A DNA stretch of 64,000 bases from Anthostomella pinea (lineage: Eukaryota; Ascomycota; Sordariomycetes; Xylariales; Xylariaceae), in assembly GCA_963556695.1 (NCBI GenBank), contig CAUWAG010000007.1, forward strand, positions 2,356,001 through 2,420,000. The letters run 5' to 3'. A model generated the notes under the pieces. It had not been told where the DNA came from, did not search any database, and saw nothing but the letters and a program-made list of their open reading frames with translations. Numbering within the stretch: position 1 is the first letter of the stretch; every line of letters starts with the position of its first letter. The translations under genes and the position numbers were made by a program. Positions 45,573 to 56,100 of the stretch are shown in pieces.

Positions 45573-47059
45573 TCACCCTCGCTTGAACTCAACGCGAGCT
45601 TTCGACTCCATAAGTACTTTCATCACCTCTACAAGCGTGTCTGGCCTTGCCTCATCAATTACAATGGTCATACGAGTTCCCGCACTCGTCGATTGATCTC
45701 TGCGGCTTCCCTCATCGACCGACGAAGAGGGGCTGGCTAGGAAACTCCCAACCACCAGAGCTTCTGCTGGCGCTGCCGTACTTGAGCCAGGTGCCGTACT
45801 TGGATTGAAGCTCCACCCAGTCATCTCGCCTTCGGAGAAGTCCTGATCAATCGCCGGCATCGAGAAAAGATCATGGAACATGTCAACCGGCGAGAGACTG
45901 GAATACTCGAAGGCCTGGGTGGACAGTGCGTCACTCCATTCACTGTTTGTTGGAGTGATATGGGTGCTGAAATCAATATTGAACTCGTCATCGATACTCG
46001 AAGGTTCCGGTGCCATTGACGTTGGACCATGCAGGGGCTTGGTGCTGTGACGCAGGTTCCTACCATGTGAATCTGATTGGGATATATTTGGAACTGTCGA
46101 ACCCTTCGAAGAGCCTTCCGGGGATAACTGCGACAGCTGTGTGTGAGCAGAGCCTGTTGTGGAACTCCCATCGGGGCAACAGTTGATAGGCTCATCCGAT
46201 GCTCGCGCTCCGCGCCGCATCAGTGTTGTAAATCTGCCATGTCACTGTAAGTTTCACGTTGCTAGTCGCAGTCCCTTATTGTGACTGGGATAGAGGAGGT
46301 CTGAGGTGTCACCTACTGGTTCTTGACGTTGTTGGCCGACCTAGCAGGGAAGTGTCTATCCTGCATCTCTTTCCAACAACTCCCATGCTTTGCAAACGCA
46401 TGTAACAAGAGGAGATTCTTCAGGATACTGTTAGGTCTGTCGGCCTTGCGTGTGGTGGAATGTAGTGGAAGGTGACTGACCTCATCTTCTGTCCATGGCC
46501 TACGATCAAGCTCTGGACTAAGGGAATGGTGCCATCTCTTGGAGCACTCTTTCCCAGTGAAAATCGCATTAGCAGATGTGGTAGGGAGCATTTGCTTTCT
46601 AAGCAACTCACGATCTGCACTCCTGTTCCCGATTGCCTCCGATACTGCTACCCATGATGGTCCGTGGATCTTTACGAGACTTTCAAGCTGAGCGTCTTCC
46701 TCTTTCGACCATGGTCCCTGTTGTGTCAGTTAGTAACCTACTGAGCAGAGTCCCAGCAACCAATGTGTTGGCTACCTTCTTCGATGTTCCGTCCATTTCG
46801 TTAAGGTGCCTCTTCCGACAGTCCTTGTTGCTGCGGCCGGGTAGTGACTCGGCTATTTCACTCCAGTTGATACTGCCCCCTTTACCGGTAGGACCTAGGG
46901 ACCATTCAGAATCGGAAGAAGCCTCGCGCCTGGTGACACACCGGAGACAGGTGAGAGGATAGGCAGAGTCATTCGATACTTACTAGCCTGCTGGATTTGA
47001 AACCTCTCAAGTAATACTCTGTCTTCTTGAGCTGTCCATCTGCGTTTCTTGCCCTTCAT
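45573..47059 (-). CDS. Myb-type DNA-binding regulator with several Myb repeats
   Basis: The minus strand from ATG 47059 reads MKGKKRRWTAQEDRVLLERF, the first Myb-like helix. Later exons give GSINWSEIAESLPGRSNKDCRKRH, GPWSKEEDAQLESLVKIHG...WVAVSEAIGNRSADQ, KECSKRWHHSLSPELDRRPWTEDE and LLHAFAKHGSCWKEMQDRHF, together three to four SANT/Myb units with the regular spaced tryptophans. The final exon (46240-45573) is Ser/Pro/Asp-rich, resembling an activation region. Introns are about 46960-46900, 46780-46720, 46620-46560, 46490-46430 and 46310-46240; exact junctions are uncertain. It is a nuclear protein. It lies between the NRPS-like and PKS blocks and might regulate them, though no Zn2Cys6 cluster regulator is present there. 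Confidence 0.75.
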
Positions 47060-48004
47060 AGGTTGGTCTTGTTCCGGAGACGTTCGGTTGGTACGCTGGG
47101 TGCATTAGATGGATGATACAGAAGAGTGAAGCCGCATTAGCGCTATTAGGATTTCGAACCTAACACAACTTATATGAACAATCTTCAACTACGTCTCTAC
47201 GGCTACATCGTCGGCCAACCCCTCCACCTTTAAACGTAAGCCCGCACACGGCATCCGTTTTGCCTAAATAGCTACCTAGCTAGCGTTGCTTCATTTCTCT
47301 AAGGATCTATGCTTACTACGGTTTACAGCGTTTTTCCGACGCGATATCGCTTTAAGTCCTTAGAGCTTACGTTAGACACCGCCAATCTTCACCATAGGTC
47401 TGTTCGGGTTTGAGTAATTGAGACGGTCTAAGGTACGTAAAACTGCACTTGTCTTCTGATTGTTCTGCAAGAGCTTTGCAAATTTGGGATCTGAGTCGTA
47501 CGCGGTCATCCTCCGCCGACTGACGTTGCAGAGGCTGAGGCTCCTTTCGTGAACGCCATTGGAGTAAACTTAATGAACCGCAAGCCCCTGCCTATCAATC
47601 TGCATATTCTGGTGCCACAGGGTGTGGCAAAGCTTACGGTCATCAGCTTGTTGGTTGACTTGGTAGTTGATTGGTTGGTTTGATTCCGCCTCCTGAGCTC
47701 TCATGAAGTAGGCCATCACTGGGAAGGGTTGCGCTGCGCCCCATCCTTCCGACGCCATCTTGGGAAGACTTTCGGTGCTCTGGCTGCCGTGGTTCTTCGT
47801 GGTGTTGGGACCAGCGTCTGATTTCCTATTGAAGGATCAGCTGAGTGTGGATTGAAGATATGATGGTAGTCCTATCGAAGTACATATAAGTTGGCTGGTG
47901 CGATGGGACACAAGGGGCAAGCAACTCGAGCTTCTCACTCAAAAAAATCGCCCCGGGCACCGTCTCACCACTCTGCAAGAAACCTCGTCCGATTCTGTAT
48001 CGCC
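47060..48004. other. Divergent spacer between Myb gene and secreted-protein gene
   Basis: This spacer is about 940 bp. A short inverted pair (AACGTAAGC near 47233 and its complement near 47368) brackets about 140 bp. No gene is supported. Confidence 0.5.
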
Positions 48005-49090
48005 ATGCACGCCTCACTAGTTGTTCCTTGGCTCAGCCTAGGACTTGCGCTGGGTTCGCCAACCGACCGGACCAAACTCCCGGCATGCAGTGCAAAGTAC
48101 TGCCCTTGCCTGTGTCCAACCGGAAGCACCTTCAAGAATCTTACTTCCTTTGGCGTTATTGGAGCGCCTGCGTTGGAAGTGCAGCAGATCATGGGCAAAT
48201 GTAAGCCCTCATACCGCACAATGAGACAGACTGACAGTTCTGGCACTGCAACTTCCTCCAAAGTACCGCTGACGATGATGTACCCTGATAGTCCTTGACA
48301 TTGGCTATCAGGGAGGCCTAGTCCCCGCATCGACCACAGGTAAAGAGGACGTCCCAGGCGCTACCCGTACCTTCAACTTCAGCGCTCCGGCTGGAGGTTA
48401 CTATCAGATTACCGAAGAGGTTGGTCGTCCTACTAAGATGTCCGGAGACAATGTGGCAACACAACACCTGCATGGCAGAGTATCACATGCACGTCGTGTC
48501 ACAGAAGCTGACTCGATGACTGCAGTTGGTGAAGTACAAGACTGATCCTGATGGATCTTTCATCCAAGTCAACCAGCAGTCTCCCGGTAAGTGAGGGGAT
48601 TTCTACATTTCCAGTCTCATACTGACCGCCTCTTAACACCGCAGATACCCCAGTGGTTCACATTCCCGGTGGGGGATCGTACATGGGCCAATGGAGCAAC
48701 ATCATCGGTCAGCAGACACTGATCGCGAACGAGACCACTGTGGCGTGGCGAAACTGGCGCTGTGAAACAGGAGAGACATTCCGTACGATTCTTCCTCTTT
48801 GTTTCAAACACAGTACTCCATTCTATAGGCATAAAGCCGTACTTATTGTCAGACGCGTACGGCTTTGCGCCTGGCTTGCTTCGTTGCTTACCCTATGGGA
48901 ACAACCGGGACCTGTACCTCTGTCGGGCTGCCTGACACGCTTTGCTGACTTAATCCTTAACATCATAGCTGCTGCATCTTCGCATGACAATGGCATCGCC
49001 AATGCCTCTGCAGTCATCGCTGCTGCTGGCAAACACACCGGCATCGATATTGCACCATTCACTATCTTCTACGAAGTCCGACAAGACTAA
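48005..49090 (+). CDS. Small secreted protein of unknown function, 214 aa
   Basis: Five exons give a clean frame: 48005-48200, 48292-48419, 48526-48586, 48645-48782 and 48969-49090. A signal peptide (MHASLVVPWLSLGLALGSPT) is followed by a cysteine cluster C-x4-YC-x-C-x-C (CSAKYCPCLCP, residues 28-38). The following sequence reads GYQGGLVPAS, FNFSAPAGGYYQITEE, HIPGGGSYMGQWSN and WRNWRCETGE, and ends IDIAPFTIFYEVRQD. The layout suggests a beta-rich extracellular protein. No family is recognised. The last intron (186 nt) is a multiple of three and free of stops in frame, so a longer isoform is possible. It lies upstream of the PKS block but is probably unrelated. Confidence 0.65.
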
Positions 49091-49801
49091 GCGCGGACCT
49101 CGGCTAGTTGACTAAGCTGGTTGGTTCTGCTTGATGGCGAGCTTGATGGAGTGTGGATAATACGGTGATTATGCCATATCGCATGGTTTTAACTCTTGAG
49201 CAAGACTGGTTACAGATTCACCGGAGATTTTTGTACCATCACTGTCGTAATAAAGCATCGTGCCCAACAGAAACTGCAGCGTGAGACCACTTACATGTTC
49301 AATCCCGTCCAAGTGCATCACCAGTATCAGATCTGAGGGTAAAGTGCGAAACACGTAAGATGTGACCAGGTTTGCTTTTGGTAGGGCGAATCAGGGGCCC
49401 ATCAAATCGGGCACATTCGACTCTGCGAATGCCGGCCTCTGCGAATGCCGGCCTCTGCGAATGCCGGCCTCTGCGAATGCCGGCCTCTGCGAATGCCGGC
49501 CTCTGCGAATGCCGGCCTCTGCGAATGCCGGCCTCTCCGTAGCGGCATTTTCATTTGTGTCTTCACCTTTCGCCAAATCGAAGTTACAACCCATTGTTGT
49601 GCCGTGTATCATCAGTGATATGCCAGCTGATCGACTGGGTGGGACTATTGTGGTATGATGTGGCGCTTCGGACCAGAGTACCAGAGGCTTGGATGATACA
49701 CCACTTACAACAGTCGCGTGCCTATGACTTCTTCAACAGCATAAACACAGAGGGAGACGAGAAATACCATACTCGAAGGTTTCTGTGGTACTTTAAGCAA
49801 A
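49091..49801. promoter_or_regulatory. Upstream region of the monooxygenase gene with a minisatellite
   Basis: This 711-bp spacer before the flavin monooxygenase ATG contains a seven-copy 16-bp tandem array (49421-49532) about 270 bp upstream of that ATG. No gene is supported. Confidence 0.6.
49421..49532 (+). repeat. Seven-copy 16-bp tandem repeat
   Basis: Seven perfect copies of CTCTGCGAATGCCGGC lie head to tail, followed by a partial unit (CTCT). The unit contains GCCGGC. It reads open in several frames because 16 is not a multiple of 3, but no gene uses it. Confidence 0.97.
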
Positions 49802-52334
49802 ATGGCCCGGTCTCTGCCTCCACGCACTTGGAAGCACGGCTTCGTTGCACCCGCTACCGAGTCGGTACCTCTTTGGGCCGATGATCGGTACTTCACTGCG
49901 GAGGATGGAAAGAAGGCCCATATGAAGATTCGAGCCGAGGCGGCGAAGCCAACTTCATCAGCTACGAATAACTTGGGACGCAGTGAGCTCCGCAGCTGGC
50001 CGCACCTTTACAGTGGCACTCAGTCGCCCGGGGACACTCATATTTGGTGGAAACCAGAAACTGAAGTCGATGTGATCATCTGTGGTGGTACGTCACTACC
50101 AATAGAAGCGATGCTTTCTTCATCTTTACTGAGATCTTATCAGGCGGCCCTTTTGGGTTGGCAGTTGCCATGAACCTTGCTAGACAAGGCATCAGCTTTC
50201 GCATCGTTGGTGAGATCCCTTTTCACGTGCGCTATTCTCCAAGCTAAAAACTGGCGCAAGACAAGTCAGAGTCACCATGTCTCACGGGCAGAGCAGACGG
50301 CCTTCATCCACGTGCTCTTGAGTACCTCGAGTCCTGGGGCGTCAGTACCGAGGCCGCCGAAGAAGGTCCCATTCTGAACTCGACCGTGGTTTTTCGCAAC
50401 GGCGTCAAACTCTTCCACGGTGAGAGCTCGATATGTGACTCGCGGTATAAGGGTATTCATATCCTTACCCAGGGGCAAGTCGAGCGGGTCTACATCCGCG
50501 ACCTTCTGCGGCACCAGGCCTTGGTTGAGCGCTGCAAGACGGTTGACAGTTTTGTGGTCCAAGACAATGGTGTTTCTTCACATCCCGTCACCGCAACCTT
50601 CAAGGACCTGAAGAATGGGGAGACGGAGGTTGTTCGTGCGAAGTACCTCGTCGGTGCTGATGGGGCGTCTAGTTGCATCCGCGAAAAGCTACAAATTCCC
50701 TTTGACGGCTTGGCCACTGACTGCTTCTGGGTCATCCTGGACTGTCAATTCAAGACAGATTATCCTCACATATTGGGCTTCAAGTAAGTAAACTGGCTGT
50801 GTAAGGGTTGGGGCTTTTCTGACTTGCGAACAGCATTGTCATCAGCGCCGAGCATGGTGGGTGTATCATTATACCTAGAGAACAGGGTCATACAAGGTCA
50901 GTTTAGTGGACTCTTCCCAGTCAAAGCCAACTAAACTTGGTTGAAGCGATAGCGATCACGGTACTGAAATTGGACAGATTCTACGTTCAAGTGACGGGTG
51001 AGAGAGCAGCCAAAATGGCGGAAGCCCGTGACCGCATCCGACGGGCCAATGGGTCTACGGTCGGAGAGACTCAAGTCCATGAGCACAACATAACCCCAGA
51101 AGAGGCTCTAGAGCACCTAAACAAAATCATGACACCTTGGAAGGTCGAATTCGCGTCTGCCATGAGCTGGTTTGCTGTCTGGAGAGGTGTGTAACCCAGC
51201 TGCCCCCTCGCCCCGCCCCTCAAACTTGTCCACAGTCGGCATACTGACGTCTCAGTGAATGAGCGAGTCGCTCGGTCTTTTTCCACTGCCGATCAAAGGG
51301 TGCACATTGGTGGAGATGCCTCGTGAGTCAAACCTCGTCACATTAAGAGCCTCGAGCCCAACCTCGAGCCAAAGGGTTAAAGCTGCCACAGCCACGTCCA
51401 CAGCGTTCTCGGCGCGTTTGGACTCAACTCGTCCATCTACGACGCTGCCAATCTCAGCTGGAAACTCACTCTCAGTGTCAAGGGAGTAGCAAAGCCAGAT
51501 GTATTGCTGCCGACTTACGATGCCGAGCGGCGTCTATTTGCCAATCGTGTCATCCGGGCTTCCGGGGCTTACCTGCGCTTTATCTGCAACCTCAACCTCC
51601 CACTAGCTCAGCTGCGCGGACTTGGGGATGACTTGGAAACTCATGACGAAAACCTGCCTACTCTGGATGGCACAGCGGGAGTCGACCAGCATTGGCTCGG
51701 CTCATTCTTCAGCCGGAATGCCATGTTCCTGCTTGGTGTAGAGGGACCGATTGTGCAGTCGGCAATCTGTCCCCAGGTCGCCATGAAATCGACTTTCTCT
51801 ACCGCCCCGACCGCTTCAAACCCCTCTTCATCCTTGCCAACATCAGTTGTCAATGGAGGGCGCGCGCCAAGCCCTCGCGTCTGCCTTGACAGGAACTGTA
51901 CGGGGTATCTTTACGACCGCATGAAGGGGGTTGGCAAATTCCATATCTTGATTTTCGTGTCGGACCTCAAAGGTTCTGTGCGAGGGAGAGTGGCCCGTTT
52001 GGTCGAGACTGGATTGGGTCCGAGCGGCTTCTGGAGTCGTTATGGCGGCGGTGAACTGTTCAACCTTGTGGTTATCATCAAGTCATTGCAGCACGAGGTA
52101 GAGGAGTCCCTGGATGCGCCAGAGTTTGCGAGCCTCAGGGATAAGGCGACTCTCGTGTACGATGATCGAGCCCCTGACGATGATGCCCACTATTGTTATG
52201 GGATCAACCATGCTCGTGGAGCAGTGGTTGTAGTGCGCCCTGATCTTCTGGTGGGTATGAGCGCCTGGCCTGAATGTCCCGAGGCCATTGCCGATTACTT
52301 TGGCGGTTTTCTCCAGGAACCGAAACAGAAATGA
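49802..52334 (+). CDS. FAD-dependent phenol-2-monooxygenase-like hydroxylase, 718 aa
   Basis: This flavoprotein hydroxylates phenolic rings using NADPH and O2. Seven exons are 49802-50087, 50144-50209, 50261-50783, 50834-50896, 50978-51186, 51256-51322 and 51392-52334. The FAD-binding motif GGGPFGLAVAMNLARQG spans the first junction (about residue 95). DGLHPRALE, the YLVGADGASSCIRE (DG) motif and HIGGDASHVHS with LNSSIYDAANLSWKL (GD motif) follow. The C-terminal thioredoxin-like dimerisation domain of the phenol hydroxylase family starts about 560 (GYLYDRMKGVGKFHILIF) and ends with VVVVRPDLLVGM. The ATG is in strong context (CAAAATGGCC). It lies 790 bp upstream of the PKS on the same strand and is probably its aromatic hydroxylase. 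Confidence 0.92.
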
Positions 52335-53123
52335 GTACACCAACGGCAATGCTTGAGGAGAGATTTCGATTCTCAAGACGACCTGCATAGTGCACATGAG
52401 AAGAGTAAAGCACATGCCCTTGTACCTACCGTTCACTACGTGTTTGTGCGTATTTCTTTCTCGTATAGCATATTGACTACAGTAACGGTACTGAGAGAAC
52501 TCGACCTTTGGTGGTGCTGTTTGATGGAAGGGAACTCAATCTCACAACACGTCAAAAGATTTTAATGCAAGCTCGTTTGAGCATGGCATTCATGACAATT
52601 CTCCATGTACGTCGCCGCCTCGGACGCACAATGCCTACATGCTGTCTTATTCTCCCAGCCCCATGACTGTCGATAGTAGTATGCCCTCTTCTGTTTCGCA
52701 AGCCCCGACATTGGCTCCTAAATGAACATATCTTGACCCCATGAACTGAGTCTTGCCGCGTTCGTCTCTGGTTTGTCCCACAGGCAACCCATCAATCTGA
52801 AATATTTTGTAAGGCTCAGAGAATCGTTGTCAACGGCCAAGGCTCGTTTACCACTGGCGTATGCAGTCAGCAGCTAACCAATGCTCCGTCCATGACCAAA
52901 CTTTCCACCTCGCTCATCCTATGCAGATCGGACCAGAGTATTCCCCTTTTACCCCTCAGATGGTATACCGCGGTTTCACTGAAAAGTCTGACTCCGTCAA
53001 CTCTTTGGCCTCCCTTGATTGCTACGCAGGCGACTCATCTCTTGCTTCGGCTTAACTTCAACCTACTAGGAAATCAACTCGGGACTGACGCAACTTCAAC
53101 TTGTCCCCGATTCAAGCGCGATT
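52335..53123. promoter_or_regulatory. Upstream region of the PKS gene
   Basis: This 789-bp spacer between monooxygenase and PKS genes probably contains the PKS promoter. Short frames at 52861-53212 lack domains. No binding site was recognised with confidence. Confidence 0.5.
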
Positions 53124-56100
53124 ATGTCGCCTTCACTTGTAGTCTTCGGGCCTCAGGTGGCCACAGCGTCAAAGGAGAGCCTTACTCTCCTCCGGCAATC
53201 CCTGTTGGCTAATGCTCAACTCAACTCGTTTGCTGCAGCTATCCGCGACTTGCCTCAGACCTGGAGTGACCTGACTAGCCATGATCCTCTCCTGACCCAG
53301 GTCGAAGGCACGCAAAGGCTTCAGTGTTTCACCAAGTGGCTCAACGGAGACAGTTCCGAGTTGTCAGACTCCTCCGCGTTACCCAATGCCATTCTCACGC
53401 CTCTGACAGTCATCATTCACTTGGTCAACTACTTCGACTACATGAAACATGGAGGCTATAGCCATCGTCAAATCCTCGATCGTGTTGTGCAAGGCGGCGG
53501 TATCCAGGGCATGTGCACTGGTCTGCTTATGGCAGTTTCTCTTGCACTCTCAGCACATGAAGCGCAGGTGGTCGAGATGGCTACCATCGCGTTGAAGCTC
53601 TCTGTCGGCATTGGCGCGTACGTCGACCTCGACGGTCACCAGCATATACCGCCAAGGGATGCATCATGTCTCGCTGTCAGATGGAAGCATCCTGTAAACG
53701 AGTCGGCGGTCACTCGAGTGCTGGAACAATTTCCCGAGGTTTGTTTGAACCCGCTCTGGGGAGTCGTGGGTCAAGCCTGGTTACAAGCTGACGTTAAGGT
53801 CTCCACTCTAGGCATATATCTCGGTCGTCTCGGATGATGCAACGGTTACCGTCACTGTCGATAAAGTTTCAGAAGTCGAACTATCTCGGCGCCTTGCTGA
53901 AACTGGCGCCACAGCGCGTAGGATTCAACTGCAGGGTCGCTTTCACACCGACTGCCATCAGGGTGCCTATGACAAGCTTGTTTCCGTCTGCAACTCGAAA
54001 GCCAGCTTTCGGTTCCCAACTTCTAATCGGCTACTGTCTGGGGTAAAGAGCGGCAGCGGCCATGTCATCGGTCCCGATCAACTCGTTCATGAGGTGATTC
54101 TCCGATCTATGTTGCTCGAGCGATCGGAATGGAAGACTGTCATCAAAGCCTCGTTGCAGCTGGCTGTTGAGTCCGCTTCGCCAAGGAAAGCTCAAGTCGT
54201 CTCAGTTGGCCCAATGGACAGCATATCACGCTCGCTCATCTCCGAATACGGCATCGACATAACTCACTCCTCGTCTCGTCTCGATGTGGCAGGCCATATA
54301 TCCGAGTACGTCTTTCCCCATGATTCTATAGCCATCGTGGGAATGGCTTGCAGACTCCCAGGCGCCGACGCATTGGAGGAATTCTGGCAACTCTTGTTGG
54401 ACGGGACATCCATACTTGGCGAACTACCCCCGGAAAGGTTTTCCACCCTGGGCCTTCGACGGACGCCGAAAGACAACCGGCCTTTTATCGGGAACTTCCT
54501 GCGTGACGGGTACGCATTCGACCACAAGTTCTTCAACAAGTCGTCTCGTGAAGCAAGCTCAATGGATCCGCAACACAAGGTCGTCCTTCAAGTCGCATAC
54601 GAAGCTCTGGAAGCGGCAGGCTATTTCGGCAAAACCAAACGACCTACGGACGTAGGATGCTACGTGGGTGTGGCTGCATCAGACTATGAGGATAACGTGG
54701 CATCCCATGCCCCGACTGCGTTCTCCGTTCTTGGTACCGTTAGAGCATTTATTAGTGGCAAGATCAGTCACTTTTTCGGGCTGAGTGGTCCATCAATGGT
54801 TTTCGATACTGCTTGTTCTTCATCGTCGGTGGCAATCCATACTGCGTGCCAGGCCATCAAGAGCGGCGACTGCTCCATGGCGATTGCTGGGGGTGTGAAT
54901 GTGATAACGAGCCCAACTCTCCACCAAAATCTTGCCGCTGCGAATTTCCTGAGCCCTACTGGAGCCTCCAAGTCATTTGATGCTCGTGCTGATGGCTACT
55001 GCCGTGGGGAAGGCGCTGCGTTGGTGGTGCTTAAGAAGTATTCTTCGGCCCTGGCAGACGGAGATCACATCGTTGGTGTTATTGCCGGCTCGGCAGTCAA
55101 TCAGAACGCCAACACTGCCCCGATAACAGTCCCTGTCTCACAGTCGCAGACCGCTCTGTATAGAGAGGTTCTTCGAAGGGGGCAGATGGAGTCGCAAACG
55201 GTCTCATTCGTCGAAGCACACGGGACGGGCACACCGAAAGGAGATCCGATCGAGTGTGCCAGCATACGAGACGTGTTCGGCTGCCAACCCTCGCGCAAGC
55301 TGTACTTTGGATCTGTCAAAGTAAGCCGGTCTTCTTCTTCTTCGTAACTCACGGGCCCAGTGTATGCTAACCACAACCGCGCAGGGGTCAATTGGGCACC
55401 TTGAAGGGGCGTCTGGGGCTGCGGCGGTGATCAAGTTGCTCCTGATGATGCAATATCAGAAAATCCCTCCACAGGCAAGCTTCACAAGTCTGAATCCGAA
55501 CATCCCTCCCCTGGAACCCTCCAACATGGAAATTTCCAGAACCATCAAGCCTTGGGATTCGAATTTCATGGCGGGCTGTGTCAATAACTACGGTGCAGCT
55601 GGAAGCAACGCTGCGATCTTGATCTGCCAGCCACCGACACTGACGACATCAAGGATGGCGGCCCAGGCTTCTGCTCGGTATCTTATTCCAGAAAGCTGTC
55701 CCGCAGAGATCAGAGCCAATTCGCCTACCAGCCTTGTGGCGAACTGTAAGGCTCTGCTCGCATTCCTAGGCCGCCTGCCAGAGATGAGCCCAAGCCCTAC
55801 ACTCGCGGATGTCGCATACTGGTTAGCGCATCGCCATAACCCTGATTTGCCACACGTTTGGAGAGGGAGGCTGGACTCTCTCGATGGCCTCCGTCAGCAG
55901 CTGAGAACCTATGTTTCTTCACCACATCCGGAAACGTCACTGGTATCCAAGACCCAACCGCGGCCAGTTGTGTTGGTCTTTTCAGGACAGACCGGCAACA
56001 CAGTCCAGTTTTCGGAAGAAGCGTTTCGAAGCTCAGTCCTGCTTCAAAGCCACCTGAGTCAGTGCGACCAAACACTGAAATCCCTTGGTTACGATGGCAT

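Noticed and set aside
45211..45696. A 161-codon plus-strand frame
   Set aside because: It overlaps the 3' exon of the Myb gene on the other strand and has no recognisable motif.
48783..48968. Reading straight through the last intron of the secreted-protein gene as the only model
   Set aside because: The frame is open, but GTACGA and CATAG splice sites and the low-quality inserted residues favour splicing; kept as an alternative isoform.
49421..49532. Tandem array considered as CRISPR
   Set aside because: The units are directly adjacent without spacers, only 16 bp long, in a fungal genome; it is a minisatellite.
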